From positions 1 through 64,000 of the forward strand of contig NZ_JBFJUX010000012.1 in NCBI RefSeq assembly GCF_041624475.1: a stretch of DNA of 64,000 nt, written 5' to 3'. A model generated the notes under the pieces. The model did not search any database. It saw only the letters and a list, made by a program, of their open reading frames with translations, and was not told the origin of the DNA. Shown here in pieces: positions 32,997-40,291 of the stretch. Each line of letters opens with the position of its first letter. The stretch's first letter is position 1. The translations under genes and the position numbers were made by a program. This DNA comes from Litorivivens sp041624475 (GTDB lineage: Bacteria; Pseudomonadota; Gammaproteobacteria; Pseudomonadales; Spongiibacteraceae).

Positions 32997-34651
32997 GGGG
33001 CCGGGCTCCTGTTGGGTTGATCAGCTGAGGGAACGTCCAGCACGAAGCAAGTACCCTGACCTGGGGCCGTTTTAACTTTGATACTACCGCGCAAGGTCTG
33101 TTTGATCAGGTTGTAGGTCAGATGCAGACCAAGACCCAAGCCGCCTTTGTTGCGACGGGTGGTGAAGAAGGGCTCGAAAATTTTGTCGGCGACTTCTTCA
33201 CTCATACCGACGCCTTCGTCGCGCACAGCGAAGGTCACTTGTTGTGGCCTGCTGCTGATGTCGATGTAGACCACACCACCCTGGCCCTGGTAACCGTGAA
33301 TCGCAGCATTGAGGACGATATTGTGCAACACATCGCGCAGAGCGCCGGCATCCAGCTTAATGGGATGCTCAAGGCGGTTATTGATTCGCAGCTCGCATTG
33401 ATTTTTTTTCAACTCCTCTGTCAGTGAAAACAGGATATTTTCCAGAGTGCGGTCGTCAGTCAGGCTGCAAAGGTTGTCACTACGGGTGCTGACCGAGAGT
33501 CGTTTGAAGGTGTTCACCAGTTCAGCGGCGCGCTGCAGATTGCGCTGCAGCAAATCGGTTGATTCGACGCCGCCTGAAAAAAATCGCTCCAGGCCGGATT
33601 GAGTCAGGTGGTGGCTCTGTAGTTCTGCCGAGTGTTGCCTGAACAGCGCTTGGAGGTGCGACGCTGCGGTCATGGATACGCCCAGCGGTGTGTTGATTTC
33701 ATGGGCCAGACCGGCGACAACGCTGCCGAGTGCAGCGAGTTTTTCCGCCTCCACCAGCTCGTGCTGGGTTCGGCTCAACTCCTCCAGAGTAGCCTGCAGT
33801 TCGGTATTCAGTTGCTCGGTGCGCTCGTATTGACGCTGCAGTTCCGCTTCGTGTTGTTTGCGCTCGGAGATATCCTTGACCACACCAACATAGGATTCGC
33901 GACCATCAATCGTGACGGCGTTTACTGCAAGATCCATGGGAAACACGTCGCCGTTTTTGCGTTGCCCGGATACTTCCCGGCCGATGCCGATTACCCGCGG
34001 CTCGCGGGTAGACTGAAAGCGCTTGAGGTAGCCGTCGTGCTCTTCGCGGTAGGGAGAGGGCATCAGGGCTGATACGTTCAGGCCTATCAGCTCGTGTGCC
34101 TTATAGCCAAAGATGCGTTCCACCGCCGGGTTGACGGCCTCGATGATGCCCTGGTTGTCGATGGTGATGATGGCGTCTACGACGGTTTCAACGATGGCCT
34201 TTATCTGATTCGCCCGATCTTTCAATTTCAGATCGGCGGCTATCAATTCGCTGCTGTCGGTGGTGAGTACAATCGCACCTTCAATGGTGCTATCGTCTTC
34301 AGGGCTATGTATGGGGTGTACTGAGAAGCGGCCGAAGAACAGTGAGCCATCCTTGCGCTTGAAGGATACCACCTCTTCCGGGACGGAACGGCCCCGCAAA
34401 ACCTTCGCCAGGGTCTTGTTCAGGACACTGATACTTTCAGCGGGTGCGAGCTCAAGCCAGTTGCGGTTCAGCATATCCTGTTCGCTACAGCCAAACACTG
34501 CGCAGGCACCAGGGTTCCAGTAAGCAATGATTCCGTCCCGATCGACACTGTAAAGAGCAATGCTGGAGCTGTTGAAAATAGCCAGCCATGCATCGTGAAG
34601 CCCGTTTGTGGCTTTTCGAGTCAGGCTTAGCTGCGGGGTAGGGCCAGGCAT
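32993..34651 (-). CDS. FixL-like PAS-PAS sensor histidine kinase in the hydrogenase operon
   Basis: A 552-residue soluble kinase without membrane helices. PAS1 covers about 20-140. PAS2 (about 150-262) resembles the heme PAS domain of FixL: NVSALMPSPYREEHDGYL, then IGIGREVSG and KNGDVFPM. H205 occupies the position of the FixL heme-ligating His, and R225 that of its distal Arg. After a coiled coil come the H box (AHEINTPLG, H317), then N and G boxes (NAAIHGY, DEGVGM, GGLGLGLHL). It overlaps the preceding gene by 25 nt and hupS by 4 nt. An oxygen-sensing role is inferred. ATG at 34651 is taken since the longer frame to 34723 lies wholly in the upstream gene. Confidence 0.88.
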   Translation of the reverse strand: MPGPTPQLSLTRKATNGLHDAWLAIFNSSSIALYSVDRDGIIAYWNPGACAVFGCSEQDMLNRNWLELAPAESISVLNKTLAKVLRGRSVPEEVVSFKRKDGSLFFGRFSVHPIHSPEDDSTIEGAIVLTTDSSELIAADLKLKDRANQIKAIVETVVDAIITIDNQGIIEAVNPAVERIFGYKAHELIGLNVSALMPSPYREEHDGYLKRFQSTREPRVIGIGREVSGQRKNGDVFPMDLAVNAVTIDGRESYVGVVKDISERKQHEAELQRQYERTEQLNTELQATLEELSRTQHELVEAEKLAALGSVVAGLAHEINTPLGVSMTAASHLQALFRQHSAELQSHHLTQSGLERFFSGGVESTDLLQRNLQRAAELVNTFKRLSVSTRSDNLCSLTDDRTLENILFSLTEELKKNQCELRINNRLEHPIKLDAGALRDVLHNIVLNAAIHGYQGQGGVVYIDISSRPQQVTFAVRDEGVGMSEEVADKIFEPFFTTRRNKGGLGLGLHLTYNLIKQTLRGSIKVKTAPGQGTCFVLDVPSADQPNRSPAP

Positions 34652-35808
34652 ATACTTGTTCCCTGCGGCTGATCTGATGTTGCCCTGATGGTGCCCATGT
34701 GAAGGTCGACAATCCGCTTGCACAGTGCCAGCCCGATGCCACTGCCCTCTGTTTGTTCATCTCGGGACGCGCGTCGGAAGGGCAGGAACACATCCTCAAG
34801 TTTTTCCGTCGGAATGCCGAGCCCGTTGTCCTTGATAATCACCTCGCAGTGGGTATCTGATTCTCGAATTGTTATGTCTATCGACAGCGGGCGATCGGGG
34901 CTGCGGTACTTGGCGGCGTTGTCTAGCAGGTTGTTGATGACCATGGCGATGGTTTGACGGTCGGCGCAGGCCTGTCCGGCACCACTGACCGTAACCGGCG
35001 GGTTTTCGTCAACAAGTCGAGTGCGAAAGGCGCTGACGGCGTCATCGACCAGTTCGGCCATATCAAGCTGGGTCGGGTGGAGACTGTCCTTGCCCATTTG
35101 TGAGAGCGATAGCAGTTGCTCCAGCATGGTTAACAGCTGGCTACTGCGTTCCTGCAATGCTTCTACGAGCTCCCTTGTGCTGCTGGGAGCATCCTGCAAT
35201 TCATCGCCGAGGAGCTCGGACAGCATATGCAGGTTGCGAGCTGGCCCACGAATATCATGGGCAATGGCGTGACTGAACAGTTCGACATCGGCAATCACTT
35301 CACGCAGTTTGCGATTAGTTTCATCCAGCGCCAATGAAGCGCGGTAACTGTCCAGCGCCATGTGCACAACAGCACGCAGTCGCTCCGAGGTTAATTGGGT
35401 TTTGGGCTCGTAGTAATTGACACCGTAATCAGACGCAGCTTCGCTTTCGTGAAGCATCCCCGGTTGGCCGGTGCGCACAATTATACGTGTGTGGGGGTTG
35501 TCGTAGTGGGTGCGGACATAACGCGCTACATCCAGTCCGTCGGTATCTCGCGCCATCACAATATCGAGCAGGATCACAGCAATGTCAGGAGCTTTATCAA
35601 GGTGTGTGATGGCTTCTTCCGCAGAATAGGCGTGCAGGAACTCCAGGCGCCGGCCGAGCACCATCTGCTTTTCAAGAACCATGTCGGTGACCGCGTGAAC
35701 ATCCGCTTCGTCGTCGACAACCAGAATAGTCCACACCGAAGTGCTTTCCTCGGTGGGGATGGATTCCTCGGCCAACTGCAGCGGGAGCGAGTCTTCGTCC
35801 GTCGGCAT
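34627..35808 (-). CDS. receiver-histidine kinase hybrid heading the hydrogenase operon
   Basis: A 393-residue protein with an N-terminal receiver domain (about 25-150; acidic pair near residue 32, phosphorylation site D82, Lys in YYEPKT) followed by a kinase core with H box AHDIRGPA (H184), N box (NLLDNAAKY) and G boxes (DNGLGIP, GSGIGLAL). It has no DNA-binding domain and no membrane helix. The order receiver-then-kinase suggests it receives a phosphate and changes kinase activity, and it could exchange phosphate with the FixL-like kinase encoded immediately after. No DNA-binding regulator is adjacent. GGAG 8 nt upstream supports the start. Confidence 0.88.
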   Translation of the reverse strand: MPTDEDSLPLQLAEESIPTEESTSVWTILVVDDEADVHAVTDMVLEKQMVLGRRLEFLHAYSAEEAITHLDKAPDIAVILLDIVMARDTDGLDVARYVRTHYDNPHTRIIVRTGQPGMLHESEAASDYGVNYYEPKTQLTSERLRAVVHMALDSYRASLALDETNRKLREVIADVELFSHAIAHDIRGPARNLHMLSELLGDELQDAPSSTRELVEALQERSSQLLTMLEQLLSLSQMGKDSLHPTQLDMAELVDDAVSAFRTRLVDENPPVTVSGAGQACADRQTIAMVINNLLDNAAKYRSPDRPLSIDITIRESDTHCEVIIKDNGLGIPTEKLEDVFLPFRRASRDEQTEGSGIGLALCKRIVDLHMGTIRATSDQPQGTSICLALPRS

Positions 35809-35917
35809 GTGCTGCTCCGTCCTGTCGCCGATCTGCCTGATTGGGGCTCGATTGGCGGAGCTGAGTATGCGTCAGGGAGCCGCGTTGAAGCTCCTGAGTC
35901 ATGATAGTTACAACTTC

Positions 35918-35923
35918 AGTATA
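35918..35923 (-). promoter_or_regulatory. candidate -10 of the hydrogenase operon
   Basis: TATACT on the minus strand (plus-strand AGTATA), about 110 nt before the ATG of the first operon gene, in the divergent gap with cobD. No good -35 is seen at 16-18 nt, which suits an activator-dependent promoter. No clear FNR, FixK or sigma54 site was recognised. Confidence 0.4.
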
Positions 35924-36085
35924 GACTGTTAATAGGTACTTACGCCTAGTTCTCGTTCCGGATCGCTTTGTGCAGGCTTGACGCTCCCGGGGCGGCTGGC
36001 TACAGTCTCGCGCTCCTTCAAGACGGTGTGACCTGATGCCCCGCAAGCTCACCCAGCCAGCCCGCGACTATATGTTGGGTCGATT

Positions 36086-37036
36086 ATGACAATTGGCCTG
36101 CTTGCAGTATGGCTGACGGCACTGGTTCTCGATCGCTGGTGGGGAGAGCTTCGGCGCGGCCATCCACTGGTGTTTTTTGGCCGTTACGCCGGCTGGCTGG
36201 AACAGCGCCTGAACGCTTCGGCCTCGCGCAGTTCGAGCGCCCTGCTGCTGTTGGGGGCGCTGGCGATGTTGCTGGCTTTACTGCCCTGGATCTTTTTTGT
36301 CTGGTGGTTGGGTGAGCAGATGGGGGTATTGGTGTGGCTTTTTGACAGCCTGGTACTCTATTTTGCGCTGGGTCGGCGTAGCCTGTTTGAGCATGCAATG
36401 GCCGTCAGAGACCCCTTGTTCAAGGGAGAGCTTGCTGAGGCGCGTCACGCCACAGCCAGAATTGTCAGCCGTGAGACGGCCACTGCCAGCGAACAGGATC
36501 TGGTCAAGGCGGTGGTGGAAACCAGTCTTGAAAACAGCAACGACGCGGTGTTTGCGTCCCTGTTCTGGTATGCCCTGGCGGGCAGCCCCGGCGTCGTGTT
36601 ACACCGTCTTGCCAATACCCTCGACGCCATGTGGGGTTATCGCAACGAACGTTTTCTGTACTTTGGACGCAGTGCCGCCCGGCTGGACGATCTGCTGGCC
36701 TTTGTTCCGGCCCAACTGTTAAGCCTGCTGTTCTGTCTGGTGGCTGAGCCGGGCAGTCGTCTGGCGGCCTTTCGCGCCTGGTGGCAGCAGGGCCGGCACT
36801 GGAAAAGTATTAACGCGGGGTCGGTGATGGCCTCTGGTGCTGCCGCCTTAGGGCTTAGCGTTGGCGGGGCAGCGCGCTATGCCGAGGGTACAGAGGAGCG
36901 GCCACGCCTCGGTTGCGGCCGCAGCCCGCAGCCGGGTGATATTGAGGTCTGTTTTCGCTTGCAGCGCCGCGCGATTGCGTTGGCTGTGGTCATTCTGGCG
37001 GTGCTTATTGTATTGGCAGGCCCGAGGCAATGGTGA
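36086..37036 (+). CDS. cobD: adenosylcobinamide-phosphate synthase CobD/CbiB
   Basis: A 316-residue membrane protein that attaches (R)-1-amino-2-propanol (phosphate) to adenosylcobyric acid in cobalamin synthesis. Family features are LDRWWGELRRGHPLVFFGRYAGWLE at the start, ALGRRSLFEHAMAVRDPL, and SRETATASEQDLVKAVVETSLENSNDAVFASLFWYAL in the middle. About four hydrophobic helices are visible. The end 'VILAVLIVLAG' is a membrane segment. It is divergent from the hydrogenase operon and is followed 43 nt later by cobC. Confidence 0.93.
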   Translation: MTIGLLAVWLTALVLDRWWGELRRGHPLVFFGRYAGWLEQRLNASASRSSSALLLLGALAMLLALLPWIFFVWWLGEQMGVLVWLFDSLVLYFALGRRSLFEHAMAVRDPLFKGELAEARHATARIVSRETATASEQDLVKAVVETSLENSNDAVFASLFWYALAGSPGVVLHRLANTLDAMWGYRNERFLYFGRSAARLDDLLAFVPAQLLSLLFCLVAEPGSRLAAFRAWWQQGRHWKSINAGSVMASGAAALGLSVGGAARYAEGTEERPRLGCGRSPQPGDIEVCFRLQRRAIALAVVILAVLIVLAGPRQW

Positions 37037-37079
37037 GCGCGGCAGCTTGATTGGAATAGCGTTTTAATTGGAGACCACC

Positions 37080-38189
37080 TTGAACTTTGGCAGTCCGGAT
37101 AAGTCCTCGCAGGCATTGCGTGTATCAGCTGACAGCCCCACCTGGGAGCTGCTGTGCGAGCACGGCGGTAATCCCGAAGCTCTGTCTGAGGCGCTCGGGA
37201 TATCTCCGGAATCACTCCTCGATCTGTCGTCGGCGGTCAGCCCGGAGCCCTATCCATTACCTGCCATGCCGCCTGAGGTCCTGACGGGTTTGCCCTACCA
37301 TACAGAACCCCTGTTGCAGGCTGCGGCCGGATATTTTGGTATGCAGCTCGAGAACATTCTGGCCTGCTCCGGTTCGCAGGCGATTATTCAGGTTCTGCCG
37401 CGTTGCCGTCAGTCTTCGCGAGTCCTGCTGCCGGAGGTGGGCTACGCTGAGCACCGGCAGTGGTGGGTGCGTGAAGGTCATCACTGCAGCAGTTACGCTT
37501 ATCCGGAGCGGGAAAGTCTGGCCCGGCGGATTGTCGACACCCACGCCGATGTGCTGGTGCTGATTCATCCGAATAACCCAACGGGTCACTATATCAACAC
37601 CGATGACCTGCAATACTGGCGCGCCACCCTCAAGGCTGATGCCTGGATTGTGGTGGATGAGGCCTTTATAGACCCGACGCCGGATGCTTCACTGATCAGC
37701 CTGCTGGATATGCCCGGGCTGATTATTTTGCGTTCAGCGGGTAAATTCTTCGGCCTGCCCGGTCTGCGGTTGGGTTTTGCCCTGGCGGCACCCGAGCTGC
37801 TTCGCCAACTGGACGATCAGCTTGGACCCTGGCCGGTCTCGGCAGCGGCCCTGTGGGCCGGACCGCAATTGTTGACGGATATTGCATGGCAGAATGACAG
37901 ACGTACAAAGCTGCGCCAGTTGAGTGATGCCCAGTATGCCTGTTTGCGGCAAGCCTTTCCCGAGACCACGCTTGTCCAGACTCCCCTGTTCACTAGTATG
38001 CGGCTGAGCCATCACAGGGCTGAGCGTCTGGTTTCTGCGCTGCTGTCGGAGCGAGTAGCCCTTCGTTACTATCGTCAGCACCCGGAGCATGCCTGGCTGC
38101 GTGTAGGTCTGGCGAAAGCAGATCAGCTGGAGCGTCTGCAGGGTGCTCTGGCCAGTATTCAAGGTGGTTTATCAAGTGGCTCAAATTGA
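37080..38189 (+). CDS. cobC: L-threonine-O-3-phosphate decarboxylase (CobC; called CobD in Salmonella)
   Basis: About 369 residues. A PLP fold-type I enzyme giving (R)-1-amino-2-propanol phosphate, which the preceding CobD protein incorporates. It has HGGNPEALSEALG near the N-terminus, HPNNPTGHY in the core, and the PLP Lys in RSAGKFFGLPGLRLGF, a signature of this family. TTG at 37080 with GGAG 6 nt upstream is the preferred start; TTG at 37068 is an alternative. Only these two cobalamin genes are in the window, so the rest of the pathway must lie elsewhere. Confidence 0.88.
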   Translation: MNFGSPDKSSQALRVSADSPTWELLCEHGGNPEALSEALGISPESLLDLSSAVSPEPYPLPAMPPEVLTGLPYHTEPLLQAAAGYFGMQLENILACSGSQAIIQVLPRCRQSSRVLLPEVGYAEHRQWWVREGHHCSSYAYPERESLARRIVDTHADVLVLIHPNNPTGHYINTDDLQYWRATLKADAWIVVDEAFIDPTPDASLISLLDMPGLIILRSAGKFFGLPGLRLGFALAAPELLRQLDDQLGPWPVSAAALWAGPQLLTDIAWQNDRRTKLRQLSDAQYACLRQAFPETTLVQTPLFTSMRLSHHRAERLVSALLSERVALRYYRQHPEHAWLRVGLAKADQLERLQGALASIQGGLSSGSN

Positions 38190-38271
38190 TATCGCCTTGA
38201 GCACCTGATTCGCTTGTTGTCCTGTATTGCCTCTCTATACCATGAGGCTACTGAAAAAAGAGGGCGGAGCT

Positions 38272-39234
38272 GTGGCACAGCGTATTCTGCTTACCGGAGC
38301 ATTCGGTAACATCGGCACTTACACCATCGATTATCTGCTTGAACGTGGCTGCGAACTGGTTTGCCTGGATCGGAAGCTGCCCGGCACCGAGGCGGTTGCC
38401 AGGCGCTACGACCAGCGCATCAAAGCGGTATGGGGCGACATTACCCAGCCCGCGGTTTGGGAAGAAGCCCTGATCGGTGTGGATACGGTTATCCATCTGG
38501 CCGCGGTTATTCCACCAGTCACCGAAACCAATCACGCCCTGGCGGACAAGGTGAATGTTGAGGCCACCAAAAACCTGATTGCTGCGATGGAGGCGCAGGG
38601 CGTAAAACGCCTGATTTTTGCTTCCAGCGTTGCGGTTTACGGCAAGCTGCAGGATCGGGAGCCGCCGCTGACCGCCGACAGCCCATACCGGCCCGATGAT
38701 TACTACGGCGAGACCAAGCTGGCCTGTGAAAAGGCCATTCACGCCTCCAGTCTGGACTGGAGCATATTGCGCATCAGTGTGGCGCCACCGGTTGAAGTGA
38801 AGTTTGTGGGCGGCAACCACGATTTTGCCATGATCTTTGATATCGCGGTCGATACCCGCATCGAATACGTACACCCAGCGGACTGCGCTCTGGCTTTTGC
38901 CAATGCGGTATTTTGCGATGAGGCCATCGGCAAGCATCTTTTGCTGGGCGGTGGGCCCAGCTGCCAGTGTACCGGCAAGGAATTTAACGACGGTATCCTC
39001 GGTGCCTACGGCATTCCGCCTTTGCCCGACAATATATTCAAGAAAGGCACACCGGCTTTTTACGGCGATTTTCTGGATACGGAAGAAAGTCAGCGGTTAC
39101 TGCAGTTTCAGCGGCACAGTCTGGCTGAAAGCCTGTCACACAGTCGCAAAAGCGTCGGCCTGCTTTACTACGTGATCAAACTCTTCGGTCCGCTGATTCG
39201 GCCTGTTCTGGCCTCGCGCTCACCTTATCGATAG
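38272..39234 (+). CDS. NAD-dependent epimerase/dehydratase (extended SDR)
   Basis: A 320-residue protein. The NAD motif GAFGNIGTYTIDYL is at the N-terminus, followed by an acidic end of strand 2 (LVCLDRK), VIHLAAVIPP, a Ser in SSVAVYG, and the active-site YYGETKLACE. The GTG at 38272 has AGAGGG 7 nt upstream; an ATG at 38242 would add 10 residues. The fold fits sugar-nucleotide or sterol-type substrates; the particular reaction is not readable. It stands between cobC and a second dehydrogenase gene, with its own spacing of 82 nt upstream. Confidence 0.88.
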   Translation: MAQRILLTGAFGNIGTYTIDYLLERGCELVCLDRKLPGTEAVARRYDQRIKAVWGDITQPAVWEEALIGVDTVIHLAAVIPPVTETNHALADKVNVEATKNLIAAMEAQGVKRLIFASSVAVYGKLQDREPPLTADSPYRPDDYYGETKLACEKAIHASSLDWSILRISVAPPVEVKFVGGNHDFAMIFDIAVDTRIEYVHPADCALAFANAVFCDEAIGKHLLLGGGPSCQCTGKEFNDGILGAYGIPPLPDNIFKKGTPAFYGDFLDTEESQRLLQFQRHSLAESLSHSRKSVGLLYYVIKLFGPLIRPVLASRSPYR

Positions 39235-39247
39235 TTAAACTTCAGAC

Positions 39248-39273
39248 AAAAAAGAGCCCGCCAAATGGCGGGC
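39248..39273 (-). terminator. terminator-like hairpin with its U-tract on the minus strand
   Basis: GCCCGCC (39256-39262) and GGCGGGC (39267-39273) form a 7-bp stem with a 4-nt loop. On the minus strand it is followed by TC and TTTTTT; on the plus strand only an A-tract precedes it and no U-tract follows. Both flanking genes are on the plus strand, so it points against them. Confidence 0.65.
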
Positions 39274-39495
39274 GAACAGGCTGGATGGGAAAAGCGGCAC
39301 AGGCCGTTTTCTATATCGCCCAGTTTATGAGCGCGAACAATCCCGCAACAGGCCTGAAAACACCGATATTGTTGTCAAAAACTACCGCCTGAGCAGAGCG
39401 TGCGCCGAAAATGTTTATGAAAACCGGCGCTTTTGTGGTTTCTGTTATGGTGGGCACTTCCTACTATCTCTCCAAATTCAAAGGAGAATGCCACC

Positions 39496-40257
39496 ATGGG
39501 AAGCTATGCCATGACCGGCGGTGCCACCGGTATCGGCGCCGCGATTCGCAAAAGCCTTGTCAGCGCGGGTCACCAGTTGATTGTGGTTGACGTGAAGGAC
39601 GCGGACATCAACGCTGATCTGTCAACCGCTGAGGGCAGGGCAGAGGCGCTGGCGGGCATCAAGGCGCGGGCCAGTGATGGTCTGGATGGCTTTATCGCCT
39701 GTGCCGGGGTTTCCGGCTCGGTGCCGGTAAAACCTCTGATTCCTTCGGTGAATTACTTTGGCAGTGTCGAGCTGGTTGATGGCCTGCGCGATCTGCTGCG
39801 CGCCCGCCGTGGCTCTGTGGTACTGATCGCTTCCAACTCTGCGCCCATGGAAACCCGTCAGGATTACGTGGACGCTCTGCTGGCGGGCGATGAAGCGGCT
39901 GCCCGGGCCATAGCGGAAGACACCGACGGTCACCCCCTCTACAGCGGTTCCAAACAGGCGATTGCCCGCTGGATGCGTCGCAATACCCAAAGCTATGCGG
40001 CTGATGGTATTCGTTTGAATGCGGTAGCGCCGGGCTACACCCGTACGCCAATGACCGAAAGCGTTGCCAGTGACCCGGCCTACGCGGATGCCATCAAGCA
40101 GTTTCTGGACAGCATTCCCCTCAAGCGCGCCGGCGAACCGGAAGACATCGCCAAGGCGGTCAACTACCTGTTGAGTGATGACGCCAGCTTCGTTTGCGGC
40201 TCGGTATTGTTTGTCGATGGCGGTCACGACGCCATGCTGCGCCCTGACAGTTTCTGA
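39496..40257 (+). CDS. SDR similar to 3-alpha-hydroxysteroid dehydrogenase/carbonyl reductase
   Basis: A 253-residue classical SDR with TGGATGIGAAIRKSL at the N-terminus, a catalytic Ser in IASNSAP, and YSGSKQAIARW as the active-site Tyr/Lys. The short spacing between the first strands (VVDVKDADINADLSTAEGR), the CAGVSG motif and the extra loop before the Tyr resemble Comamonas HsdA-type enzymes, as I remember them. AAGGAG 9 nt upstream supports the ATG. It may act on a steroid or related ketone and could work with the oxygenase operon at 44.7-49.2 kb. Confidence 0.87.
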   Translation: MGSYAMTGGATGIGAAIRKSLVSAGHQLIVVDVKDADINADLSTAEGRAEALAGIKARASDGLDGFIACAGVSGSVPVKPLIPSVNYFGSVELVDGLRDLLRARRGSVVLIASNSAPMETRQDYVDALLAGDEAAARAIAEDTDGHPLYSGSKQAIARWMRRNTQSYAADGIRLNAVAPGYTRTPMTESVASDPAYADAIKQFLDSIPLKRAGEPEDIAKAVNYLLSDDASFVCGSVLFVDGGHDAMLRPDSF

Positions 40258-40291
40258 AAGTCTATTTGCCCACACCATTGAGCTTTGTGTT

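Noticed and set aside
22486..35808. H2-sensing regulatory hydrogenase HupUV/HoxBC in the operon
   Set aside because: Only one small-large subunit pair is present, and the large subunit keeps a cleavable C-terminal tail plus a protease gene, which regulatory hydrogenases lack.
35809..36085. Possible cobalamin riboswitch upstream of cobD
   Set aside because: The B12-box bases and the surrounding conserved segments could not be found; only generic GC-rich sequence is present.
39350..39378. Minus-strand TTGACA (39373-39378) as promoter for a small RNA ending at the reversed terminator
   Set aside because: No -10 at suitable distance (AGGCCT there). The terminator is reported alone.
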